From Bdellovibrionaceae bacterium UBA1609 (GTDB lineage: Bacteria > Bdellovibrionota > Bdellovibrionia > Bdellovibrionales > UBA1609), in assembly GCA_002321895.1 (NCBI GenBank), contig DCMZ01000001.1, positions 104,519 through 168,518 of the forward strand: DNA of 64,000 nucleotides. The letters run 5' to 3'. Both the position numbers and the translations under genes were made by a program. This document shows, in pieces, positions 23,655-32,171 of this stretch. The notes under the pieces are model-generated. The model was given only the letters and a program-made list of their open reading frames with translations. It searched no databases and was not told the origin of the DNA. Every line of letters starts with the position of its first letter. Position 1 is the stretch's first letter.

Positions 23655-24725
23655 TTACTCTAATGGGATCACACAAAGCTGAATATCAACTTTATATCTC
23701 CCATTGAACAATCCCACTGTAGAGCCAGAGGGATCAACGTCAGAGGCTATCCCACAGGCAAAAAAGGCATAATTGTCCTGTTCTGAATATTCGCCTAAAA
23801 ATACCACCTTACCATCAGCAGTCCCCCCAGCCAGTTCACCTAGAGCCGGAGTTAATATATCTTCGGAGTCTCCACTCACCGTGGATCCATCAAATGAAAC
23901 TCGCCTTACACACCCACATTCAGTATCTGCCGTCCAGTATAGATAATCATTTTCTTCATCAAACCAGGGCTGGGTGTTCTTTGCACCCACACCAGGAACT
24001 CCATTAATTGCCACCGGTGAAGACCAAGTCGATCCCGTCTTGGTGGATAAATACAAATATTTATTGTCTGGGGTGGAATCACAGACACTTCCGTCAGCGA
24101 CGGTTCTACTGGATTCAAATATGATCTTATTACCGTCGTCGAAAATATGGGGGTTATCCTCTCTGCAACTGGAGTTCTGTGAGTAGCTTTCTGGAGAGCC
24201 CCATACTCCACCCGAAAAGTCTGAAAAATAGATTTCCCAGTTATTGTCCGCAGGATATTGAGTGTAGGCTAAAGTTCCCGTATTGTAGTCTAAACCCGCT
24301 TGTGAGCCTGTATCATTAACTCCAATGGCTGTAATATCCCATTCCCCATTTTCGAGAGACGCAGAATACATATCAAAATGGATATCTATTTGGTTATCCG
24401 GCAAGCTACATTCGTCATCAGCATTTAGACCTTGTCCATTTGCTAGTGCCGTATAATCAATTCCTGCCACTGCAAAGTAAAGATTCTGATCCTTCCAAAC
24501 CACAGAATCGATCCAACAGTTGGGAAGATTTATATCGCTACCGAGTAGATAGGCTTTTTTCCCAACCAGGTGCCCTCCAAAAGTAATTCCACTCACCTCC
24601 GCACCTAGAGGTAAAGCTGAGGGATCGTTGAGAACAGTGTTCCCACTCGTATTTGATTCACAAGAGACACACAGCATTAGGGTTATTAATAACCCAACTA
24701 AAGACTTCATACCTAATGGTACCAT
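23655..24725 (-). CDS. Lipoprotein-like beta-propeller (PD40/TolB-like) protein
   Basis: The 356-residue protein starts with a lipoprotein-like signal (LITLMLCVSCES; the Cys after VS is the likely lipidation site, with an unusual C at -3). The body has PD40-type blades: DNNWEIYFSDF, DNPHIFDDGNKIIFESSRT, NTQPWFDEENDYLYWTAD and DKYLYLS-like strands, typical of TolB/WD40-like periplasmic proteins. An alternative in-frame ATG is at 24710. The protein is probably attached to the outer membrane. No operon partner is evident. Confidence 0.65.
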   Translation of the reverse strand: MVPLGMKSLVGLLITLMLCVSCESNTSGNTVLNDPSALPLGAEVSGITFGGHLVGKKAYLLGSDINLPNCWIDSVVWKDQNLYFAVAGIDYTALANGQGLNADDECSLPDNQIDIHFDMYSASLENGEWDITAIGVNDTGSQAGLDYNTGTLAYTQYPADNNWEIYFSDFSGGVWGSPESYSQNSSCREDNPHIFDDGNKIIFESSRTVADGSVCDSTPDNKYLYLSTKTGSTWSSPVAINGVPGVGAKNTQPWFDEENDYLYWTADTECGCVRRVSFDGSTVSGDSEDILTPALGELAGGTADGKVVFLGEYSEQDNYAFFACGIASDVDPSGSTVGLFNGRYKVDIQLCVIPLE

Positions 24726-24935
24726 ATTTTATCACTTAATGACTCTGTCTTAACAAATGAAGCTCATTGCCAATCCTTTTTATTTCACAACAAAGCAAAA
24801 GTCGGGGCACTCAGAGCCCGGTATGGATTCACGCTCCATTGGACTCATGCATTAAGGTCAAACTTGAGTTGAAAGGAGCACTATATGGTCCTAAAAGAGG
24901 ATTTCAAGATGTCTTTTTTTACGGGGGTATGAGAG

Positions 24936-25259
24936 ATGAAGACGATATTCTTATCCATTTTTATTCTAGCTATTACATCTATAGCCAATGCTGAAACTTG
25001 TACAGTGAGTTCAATATATAGCGAGCTAGAGGTCGGGCTAAATAAAGAAACAATTTGCCTAGAAACCTTGGCTAGCTTATCCGAACACTCAATACCCATA
25101 CACGATCATACAAAATTAGAAATTTCAGCTAATGGAGATAGAACCATGTATTCCGTGGTATTAGACTCCATTACAGTCTTTGATGGAAATTCCATTACCT
25201 ATGATGGCAAAGGCTTTCTCCATTGGTATCCTGGAGAAGCCTACGTGATTCTTTATTAA
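24936..25259 (+). CDS. Small secreted protein, 107 residues
   Basis: A signal peptide (MKTIFLSIFILAITSIANA, cleavage before ETC) precedes an 88-residue mature domain of mainly beta strands with a pair of Cys (ETCTVSS and ETICLE) that could form a disulphide. No family is recognised. It lies alone between a minus-strand lipoprotein gene and the convergent RND gene. Codon pattern and the clean signal peptide support a real gene. Confidence 0.55.
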   Translation: MKTIFLSIFILAITSIANAETCTVSSIYSELEVGLNKETICLETLASLSEHSIPIHDHTKLEISANGDRTMYSVVLDSITVFDGNSITYDGKGFLHWYPGEAYVILY

Positions 25260-25275
25260 CAACAGTTGATTCATT

Positions 25276-28200
25276 CTAATGATGGGTTATCTGATCCGTC
25301 GTTGACTCTGTGGATGGAGGAACCCTTGGGTGCCTCCATTCATCGCTTACAGAATCGGTAGAGCCTGATCTCTGTCGATTCAGCTCAGGAAGCAAATCCT
25401 CCTCAACTGCATTCGATGGAAACCACTTATTTTTTATTTTCAGAAAAACATTTTTAATATCTAGTTGAATGACCATAATCGCGGGCAGAACAAACAAAGT
25501 TAAAAATGTAGCGAAGCTGAGTCCCCACCCCATAGCAAAAGCTAATGGCTGAGTGAACCCTGATTCTCCTCCTAAAGAGTAAGCCATGGGGAAAACACCA
25601 CCCAATGTAGTCACAGTGGTGAGAAGAATGGCACGCAATCGCGAGCTGGCTCCCTCAACAATAGTTTCAGAATCCACCTTCCCCTTTTTATTACCTAACA
25701 AATTAATCTGATCAATCATAATCAGAGAGTCGTTAACAGCAACACCAACAACCCCAATCAAGCCAATCAAAGCCATCAATCCTAAAGGCATGTCATGTAA
25801 ATAGAGGGCCCATATAATTCCCATTATACCGAAGGGTATAGGAAGCCCCACCAATAGAGGTTGGGATAAAGAGCCTAATACCAACGCCATCGTCAACAGA
25901 ACCAGTCCCACACATATAGCAGCCACTTTAAGCCCCCATATCATGTTGTCAGCTTCTCCCTCATTACTTGACACCAACTCTATCTGATATGCAGGAAAAC
26001 TCTCTGCTAACTTTTTAACAATGGGCTCTACATTCTTTTTAACCTGTAATTCATTGACCTCTTCTGTGTCATACTCAAAGTCGAACCTAAAATTTCTCAC
26101 CCCATCTTGGTGGGAAATGCTGGAGAGACTTTGCCTTTGCTTCCATCCTCCAAGCTCATTCAAAGAAACTTCAACGCCCACCGGAGTGATGACTTTAAAG
26201 TTTGGTAAATCTCTAAACTCTGGATCCCCAGTCTGTTTCATACGAGTGTAAAGAGTCACGGAATCTCCGTTCATCCTTATCTCTTTCAATTCGTCATCCA
26301 CAAAGTGTCCGCGGATCTGACGAGCTACATCACTTTGAGTTAACCCATATTGAATTAGAACTTGCGGTTCAGACTCAAACTCCCAAGTTTCCTGAAGTTG
26401 GTCCGGATTATTGGCATATCTTGAAATACCAGCAACAGGTGTTACTTCTTCGTTTATAGTCTTCTCTAAATCTTCAAAAGAGTACTCGTCTCTTCCACTA
26501 GCAGATATGGTAATCATGCTTTTCTTAGATTCGTCAGCGCCCTGTCGAGTCACTTTTGCAGAAAGAGTTTCAAACCGATCCTTCTCGGGGTAGTCTTTAA
26601 GGTAGTCTTCAACTTTCTTAAGAACTGCGTCCCTCAACACACTGGGGTGAGAATCAAATTTATTAATGTAGATACGCATCCTACTGTATCGATATCCACT
26701 CTTCTCTCTCCCATCATGCCAAGCCGAACCCACTCGCGTAGAAACTCCATCTATTTCAGATGAGTCCAAAATTTCGTACAAACCCTTTTCAATACCATGA
26801 ATAGCTGCGTAGGTTTCGTCTAACGAATGACTCTCTTTCAAAAAAGAAAACACCGTTACCGACTCCATCCCAATACTCAATTTGAAGTCGTGTTGTATCT
26901 CTTTTGCAGCTATAAATCCGGTAAGGATAAATATGGCGGTCAAAACTCCAGCGGCAAGATATCTAAAGCGAATCACACCATTCAACATCAGTTTGTATTG
27001 GCTTCGCAATACTTTCATCCAACTCTCTGCGCGATCACCTGGAGGCTTTTTAACAAAATGACTTAAATGATTTGGAAGGATAAAAAATGATTCAATCCAG
27101 GATAAAATAAGACAGGATATAATAACCACGGGTACGGCAAAAAGAATGGTCGCCATATCCCCATCAATTATAATCAGCGGGCTAAAAGCAAATATTGTAG
27201 TTAAAACTGTACCTGTTACGGGCTTTATCAGCTGCCGAACCGCCTCTTGAGCAGCGTCTTTAGGAGCTAATCCTGCCTCCAGGTTTTCGGAATATTTTTC
27301 AGCAACAATAATTGCATCGTCGACCAAAATACCCAATACCAGCAACAATCCGATCATGGAAATCAGATCTATAGACATTCCCATGGATTGCAGTAATATA
27401 AATGTTCCTAAATAGGCTATAGGAACTCCTAAAAATGTCCAGAGAGATGTTCTTGCATTTAAAAATAACAGAAGAATCACAAGAACAATAACCGAACCAA
27501 TAATACCGTTATTTAATAGAACATTGAGTTGATTTTTAATGAAATAAGGTCCGTCGGCCAAAATTTTCAGCTCAATAGGCTGAGGCAACTCCGTCTTGAA
27601 ACTTTCGATAGTGGCTTTTAACTTCTCACTGAGATCGATGCTATCCGAGGTTGTATCTTTGAATACTCGCAACACCGTGGAAGGAAGCTGGTCATAATAC
27701 CAACGCGTGGTTTTCTCCCCCAATTCAAATTTTACGTCTGCCACATCTTTAAGAAAAATCTGCTGTCCACTTAAATTGGATCGCAATGGGATATTCTGAA
27801 TATCTTCTAACTGGTTTGCATTTCGTTCTAACTCTACACTAAATGAGCTCTCGTTAGATTTAATTCTTCCCACAGGGGCAAACTGCAGTGACTTACTAAT
27901 AATCCCACGCACTTCTGTAACAGAAAGTTCGAACTCCTTTAATCGACTGGGAATAAAGTCTATATAGATATCACGAGCTGGCTCTGTCGACTCCGCCATA
28001 ACTATTCCTGGTATAGCTTCAATCCGATCCTTCAACTTTTTAATGGCAATTCTGTGTTGAAGATTTTCAGCATCAAAATTGGAGAGTAAGTAGGCGGAGA
28101 GCCATACCTTATTCGTACGCTGTCGATCCACGGAGATATCTTTAACACTTTCCGGAAGCTCAGACTGTTTAGCAAGAATACTTGCACGCACAATTTCTGC

Positions 28201-28515
28201 AGCCTGATCCATCTCATCGAAACCCGCCTCATATTTTAAATTCACCGAAAGAACACCATTGGAAGAGGTTGAGGTTATCTTTTCAACACCCTTCAATCCT
28301 TTTAATGCATCTTCTATGGGATAGGCCAAATATGTTTCAACTTCCGACGACGAAGCTCCAGGTAGTGTGACTGCCACATTGACATAGTTCATTTCAAAAG
28401 GTGGGTGCAAATCACGCGGCATGATCGTTAGGGATAAAAGTCCAATTATACAAATTGCCGCTGAAACAAGATTCACAACAAATGAATTTTCTATGAAATA
28501 TTTAACGATTCTCAT
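25276..28515 (-). CDS. AcrB/MdtB-like RND efflux transporter
   Basis: The 1079-residue protein has the full RND architecture: a first helix, two large periplasmic loops and two sets of membrane helices. The proton-relay segment of helix 4 is GILVDDAIIVAEKYSEN, with adjacent Asp residues. A second-half hydrophobic segment is VVGVAVNDSLIMIDQIN. It belongs to the AcrB/MMPL-like drug or lipid exporters rather than to the CzcA group. The ATG follows the tolC-like stop directly with GGAG upstream, so the two genes are one operon. A Ser/Thr-rich C-terminal tail of about 40 residues is unusual. No periplasmic adaptor gene lies in the operon. Confidence 0.88.
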   Translation of the reverse strand: MRIVKYFIENSFVVNLVSAAICIIGLLSLTIMPRDLHPPFEMNYVNVAVTLPGASSSEVETYLAYPIEDALKGLKGVEKITSTSSNGVLSVNLKYEAGFDEMDQAAEIVRASILAKQSELPESVKDISVDRQRTNKVWLSAYLLSNFDAENLQHRIAIKKLKDRIEAIPGIVMAESTEPARDIYIDFIPSRLKEFELSVTEVRGIISKSLQFAPVGRIKSNESSFSVELERNANQLEDIQNIPLRSNLSGQQIFLKDVADVKFELGEKTTRWYYDQLPSTVLRVFKDTTSDSIDLSEKLKATIESFKTELPQPIELKILADGPYFIKNQLNVLLNNGIIGSVIVLVILLLFLNARTSLWTFLGVPIAYLGTFILLQSMGMSIDLISMIGLLLVLGILVDDAIIVAEKYSENLEAGLAPKDAAQEAVRQLIKPVTGTVLTTIFAFSPLIIIDGDMATILFAVPVVIISCLILSWIESFFILPNHLSHFVKKPPGDRAESWMKVLRSQYKLMLNGVIRFRYLAAGVLTAIFILTGFIAAKEIQHDFKLSIGMESVTVFSFLKESHSLDETYAAIHGIEKGLYEILDSSEIDGVSTRVGSAWHDGREKSGYRYSRMRIYINKFDSHPSVLRDAVLKKVEDYLKDYPEKDRFETLSAKVTRQGADESKKSMITISASGRDEYSFEDLEKTINEEVTPVAGISRYANNPDQLQETWEFESEPQVLIQYGLTQSDVARQIRGHFVDDELKEIRMNGDSVTLYTRMKQTGDPEFRDLPNFKVITPVGVEVSLNELGGWKQRQSLSSISHQDGVRNFRFDFEYDTEEVNELQVKKNVEPIVKKLAESFPAYQIELVSSNEGEADNMIWGLKVAAICVGLVLLTMALVLGSLSQPLLVGLPIPFGIMGIIWALYLHDMPLGLMALIGLIGVVGVAVNDSLIMIDQINLLGNKKGKVDSETIVEGASSRLRAILLTTVTTLGGVFPMAYSLGGESGFTQPLAFAMGWGLSFATFLTLFVLPAIMVIQLDIKNVFLKIKNKWFPSNAVEEDLLPELNRQRSGSTDSVSDEWRHPRVPPSTESTTDQITHH

Positions 28516-29934
28516 TTAGAGTACTCCTAGACATACTTCTTGTTTATGACCCTGCAACTGCGCCAACCTCAGATGGGTGTGCCATAACTCATTTTTCTCA
28601 ACTAACAAATTTAACCTTTCCGTTAACAAGCGATCCTGATAGTTGATATAATCATTGATATTAAATTTACCGGCGCGCAACAGCCTCAGACCTTCACGCA
28701 CTTGTTCTTCAAGAAGTTGCACTTGCTCGGTAAGAAGTTGAACCACTTCAGCTTTCACAGTTCTTTGATGCATAAGATCCTGAAACTCCTCTTCCAGTTT
28801 TTTGCGAGTTGCCCTTAGCCGCAACTGAGCTTGCTTATGAGCCTCCAGAGAAATACTTCTGGTGGCAGCGAGTTCGCTATTCCACCATTCCCAGTCCCAA
28901 GTTAACTCCAGCATTAGAGTTCTATCTTTGTAGTCATTGAAGGTAGATCCGCTCAGTACTTCTCCGGAAACACTCGAATATTCCAACCCCAAAGAGACCT
29001 CACTCTTAGACTGATTTTTATTGTAGGCCAAATCCCACTGAGCCGATTCCACATCATATTCTCTTGCACGCAGTTCGGGGGAATTTAAAACCCCTTTTTC
29101 TGTCGACTGGCTCACTTTTAAAGCCCGTTCGGGATCCTTCAATTCGGCAACAGCTACAATTCCAGCGGCCAAGGTCATGCGGGTTAACGATTCAAAGGCC
29201 CTTTGCTGAGCGGTATGAAATCGTGAACGAATACGTAGTGCCTCAGATTGCAGTGCTAATGAATCAATTTTTCTAATCAATTTTCTTTTATAGGCATTCT
29301 TGGCAATGCCAAGTGATTGCTCTGCAAGTTTCAAAACTTTTTGAGTCGCCTTGAGCTTTTCCTGCTCAATGTAAGCCGTTGTATAGAAATTTATCCCCTC
29401 TATACAAGATGACATCAATTGATCACTCTCCAACCATTTAGCTGACTCCCAATGCGCCCCTGCCTTTAGTTGATTGGAACGGGTGGAACTTCCTAAAAAA
29501 TCTCGACGTAATGAAGTCGTAAGTGCCGCACTCCAACCCAAGTCAGTTCGAGTGCTAGAGAAATCATCTTCATCCAAAGACTTCTCAACGGAAAGCTGAC
29601 CCACTAGCCCCCAAGGACTCTTTTGACTCAAGGTGAGTCCGAGTGACTGACTTGTGTCTGATTCTTCACTCGTTTCCACGGATCCGGCATAGGATGTGAG
29701 AGTTGAATTTTGCCAAGTGGGACTCACTGAAAGCCTTGATTGAAAAACATCATCGGTGATGATCTTTTGCTGTTCAGCTTGATGCTTTTTTGAAACTTGA
29801 ATCTGATGACTCTCGGAAACAGCCATGTAGCTTCCAAGATAGGATTTTAGGTCTTTCCCCTGTGATGGATGGGACAAAAACACCAATAAACTCAGACTTC
29901 CCACTCGGACAATTCGGTCACTCAAAAGGCTCAT
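28516..29934 (-). CDS. TolC-family outer-membrane efflux protein
   Basis: The 472-residue protein has a signal peptide (LSLLVFLSHPSQGKD region) and the two long helical hairpins of TolC-type proteins, with heptad-rich segments around residues 190-270 and 370-450. Each is followed by beta strands such as LGLTLSQKSPWG and EVSLGLEYSS. It forms the outer-membrane duct of an RND system and immediately precedes the RND gene with no spacing. AAGGAG lies 9 bases before the ATG. Family membership is inferred from architecture, since sequence conservation is low. Confidence 0.75.
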   Translation of the reverse strand: MSLLSDRIVRVGSLSLLVFLSHPSQGKDLKSYLGSYMAVSESHQIQVSKKHQAEQQKIITDDVFQSRLSVSPTWQNSTLTSYAGSVETSEESDTSQSLGLTLSQKSPWGLVGQLSVEKSLDEDDFSSTRTDLGWSAALTTSLRRDFLGSSTRSNQLKAGAHWESAKWLESDQLMSSCIEGINFYTTAYIEQEKLKATQKVLKLAEQSLGIAKNAYKRKLIRKIDSLALQSEALRIRSRFHTAQQRAFESLTRMTLAAGIVAVAELKDPERALKVSQSTEKGVLNSPELRAREYDVESAQWDLAYNKNQSKSEVSLGLEYSSVSGEVLSGSTFNDYKDRTLMLELTWDWEWWNSELAATRSISLEAHKQAQLRLRATRKKLEEEFQDLMHQRTVKAEVVQLLTEQVQLLEEQVREGLRLLRAGKFNINDYINYQDRLLTERLNLLVEKNELWHTHLRLAQLQGHKQEVCLGVL

Positions 29935-30044
29935 ATTCCGCGGTCTCCTTGCGCGATTTTATAGCATATGGACTATAGGTTAGGAATAGATTCAAGTTTG
30001 AACCAGGCTGTAATTAAATATTTTTCTCTACTACAATTGAGACT

Positions 30045-30821
30045 ATGGCGAATTTAATTCCAATCGAAGAAAAACGAATATTTTTAATCACAACCAGTGA
30101 TGAAAAACGCCGGAATAACCTTGCTGAATTCATCCAGACTCATATTCAAAAAAGTCAAATATTTGAGGCACATAACGGCAATGAGGCCCTATTTAAAGCT
30201 TCTAACACGCCGCCACACATATGTATTATCGATATTGATCTCCCAAAATTCACTGCTCAGCAATTGATCCAATCCATGATCCAAGAAACGAAAAATAAAA
30301 ATATGGCATTTATTGTTTTAAGCCAAATTCCGGAAGAAGAAATGCTCGTGGACATGGTGATTACCGGACAGGTTCAGTTTATCCATAGATCAGACAATGG
30401 AGATAGCTCATTAAAAATCATTAATAAAGCACTTAACTATGTAGCTACCGGTGAACATAACGAGTATCACATTCGATTTATCTCTGAAGGAGAAACCCTC
30501 ATTCGCGAAGGTGACCCCTCTGACTGCGTCTATATCTTAAAAGGTGGGCAGATGGCTGCTTTTAAAAACTCTGAAACAGACGAAGTTCTTTTAGGATATA
30601 TCAACGAGGGAGAATTTGTTGGCGAAATGGCACGGTTTACTAACGAGAATCGGTCCGCAACAGTCAAAGCCCTTACAGATTGCGAGTTGATAGAGATTCC
30701 AGACGATACACTTGATAAAGTTCTTTTCAGCAAACCCTCATGGACAAAAGCGCTATTTCAGACCCTTTCACGTCGATTGCAGCAGTCCAATGCAAGAATC
30801 GCCGCGGAAAAGCAGGACTAA
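30045..30821 (+). CDS. Degenerate receiver fused to a cyclic-nucleotide-binding domain
   Basis: Residues 1-130 form a receiver-like domain. The usual acidic pair after strand 1 is replaced (FLITTSDEKR), the phosphorylatable-position Asp is kept in CIIDIDLPK and the conserved Lys appears to be replaced by Arg (FIHRSDN). A cNMP-binding domain follows (about 145-250) with EGETLIREGDPSDCVYILKGG in part (REGDPSDCVYIL), the phosphate-binding cassette FVGEMARFTNENRSATVKA and a terminal helix. No DNA-binding domain is attached, so it probably acts through protein contact. It may respond to cAMP or cGMP. It converges on the ATL gene with a 4-base overlap. Confidence 0.8.
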   Translation: MANLIPIEEKRIFLITTSDEKRRNNLAEFIQTHIQKSQIFEAHNGNEALFKASNTPPHICIIDIDLPKFTAQQLIQSMIQETKNKNMAFIVLSQIPEEEMLVDMVITGQVQFIHRSDNGDSSLKIINKALNYVATGEHNEYHIRFISEGETLIREGDPSDCVYILKGGQMAAFKNSETDEVLLGYINEGEFVGEMARFTNENRSATVKALTDCELIEIPDDTLDKVLFSKPSWTKALFQTLSRRLQQSNARIAAEKQD

Positions 30822-31162
30822 CTTCCAAATATTTTTCTTAATTGAGACGGGGTAGGTCTCCAAAGGTACTTTGCTAGATCGAGTTTATTAGATTGAAAAA
30901 TCACTCCTTCTTTTTTAAGCAATATTTTCTGCTTCCCCCTACCCAAGTGATCCGAAATTTTGCCCTGAGAGTTGACCACTCGGTGCCATGGCAAACCATA
31001 TTTTTTGGAGGACGAATTTAAGATATAACTCACATATCGTGCAGACCCAGGAGAATCTGCCAGATTTGCCGCTTCTCCGTAAGTTAAAACTTTACCTTTA
31101 GGGATGGCTTTAACCAAAGCAACGGTTTTAATAAATAACTCGGAAGGCTCGGATTTAGCCAA
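30818..31162 (-). CDS. Alkyltransferase-like (ATL) DNA repair protein
   Basis: This 114-residue protein is related to the DNA-binding domain of O6-alkylguanine-DNA alkyltransferases: IPKGKVLTYGEAANLA and SARYVSYILNS, then the active-site loop with Trp in place of Cys (LPWHRVVNSQGKIS, W59). That substitution defines ATL proteins, which bind O6-alkylguanine without transferring the alkyl group and pass the lesion to nucleotide excision repair. The start overlaps the stop of the upstream EEP gene by 8 bases, so both are in one operon. Confidence 0.88.
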   Translation of the reverse strand: MAKSEPSELFIKTVALVKAIPKGKVLTYGEAANLADSPGSARYVSYILNSSSKKYGLPWHRVVNSQGKISDHLGRGKQKILLKKEGVIFQSNKLDLAKYLWRPTPSQLRKIFGS

Positions 31163-31967
31163 TTTCGAACTCCCCTTTTATTGGCAAATGGTCCGAAATC
31201 CATTCATAGTAAAGCTTCAAAGCGGCTTGATCCATTGTTGAGTCAAACACCTCATCCACATTTATCACCCATAACTCGTTCAGAGCCTTCACTTGGCCTC
31301 TGTAATAGATGTGATCCAGCTGGTGAGTCTCCCACTGGGTTTTATACGTACTTTGATGATTCTCGAGCCTTGTAAAATTAAACTTTTTAGACAATTCATC
31401 AAACATGACTATGTCAGGTTTTTCTCTACCGGTAAAAACCATGGCCTGAGTATTTAAATCTCCAGCAATAAAGACGGGAATCTCATCGCTCAATCCCTCG
31501 CAAAACTTACCAATCACTTCCCATTGATCCAAACGAGTCATAGTGTGATGACGCCCTGACTTTAGGTGCGCCCCCACAATGTGAGCCACGTTAACTTTGG
31601 TTTCTCTATCTTGAAGTAAACCATAGAATCCAGGCCGAGAAGTTTTTGGATTCACAACCACTCCATCGATCGCATGATGGTTTCGATATGGATCCACCAT
31701 TAGGTATTTATTCTTATAGGCAACGACTACAAATTGATGCCGAGGATAATCGTGAGCGTAAGTTACATATTCAAAGTCTTTTGGTAAAATCTTATGGAGC
31801 CTGTCCACCTGACAAATTTCTTGAAAAACGATCACATCGCTTGAAATTAAGAATCTCTCAATGACGTCTCGCAAAGCTTCATCTCTGTGTTCATCTCCGG
31901 CACGGCCATCATACTCTCCACCGAAACCGTAGCAACGTATGTTAAAACTGGAAATCTGAAATCGCAT
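31155..31967 (-). CDS. Endonuclease/exonuclease/phosphatase (EEP) family protein
   Basis: The 270-residue protein has the EEP/DNase I-like motifs in order: SSFNIRCYGFGG at the N-terminus, VIVFQEICQ (catalytic Glu), IVGAHLKSGRHHT, FIAGDLNTQ and the final SDHLPI (catalytic Asp-His). There is no signal peptide, so it is cytoplasmic. The family includes DNA repair endonucleases, deoxyribonucleases and phosphatases. Operon pairing with an ATL repair protein (8-base overlap) favours a DNA role, but this is inference. Confidence 0.82.
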   Translation of the reverse strand: MRFQISSFNIRCYGFGGEYDGRAGDEHRDEALRDVIERFLISSDVIVFQEICQVDRLHKILPKDFEYVTYAHDYPRHQFVVVAYKNKYLMVDPYRNHHAIDGVVVNPKTSRPGFYGLLQDRETKVNVAHIVGAHLKSGRHHTMTRLDQWEVIGKFCEGLSDEIPVFIAGDLNTQAMVFTGREKPDIVMFDELSKKFNFTRLENHQSTYKTQWETHQLDHIYYRGQVKALNELWVINVDEVFDSTMDQAALKLYYEWISDHLPIKGEFEIG

Positions 31968-32171
31968 ATACTGCCTTAAAGCTAAAAATGATGATTTAAA
32001 TTTAGAACAGTTTTCAAGAATAGCATATCAAATTGAAACGCCATTCAGTGACCCTTAAACAGTTCAAATTAGATTAACATATTCAATAACTTAGAAGAAC
32101 CTCTTGCCCAGCAATTCATTTAAGAGCCTCAGACCAAGGTCCGATAAGCATATAACGACTTGAGGTAATTT

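Noticed and set aside
24767..24994. 75-codon frame upstream of the small secreted protein
   Set aside because: It overlaps the secreted-protein gene in another frame and has no signal or family character.
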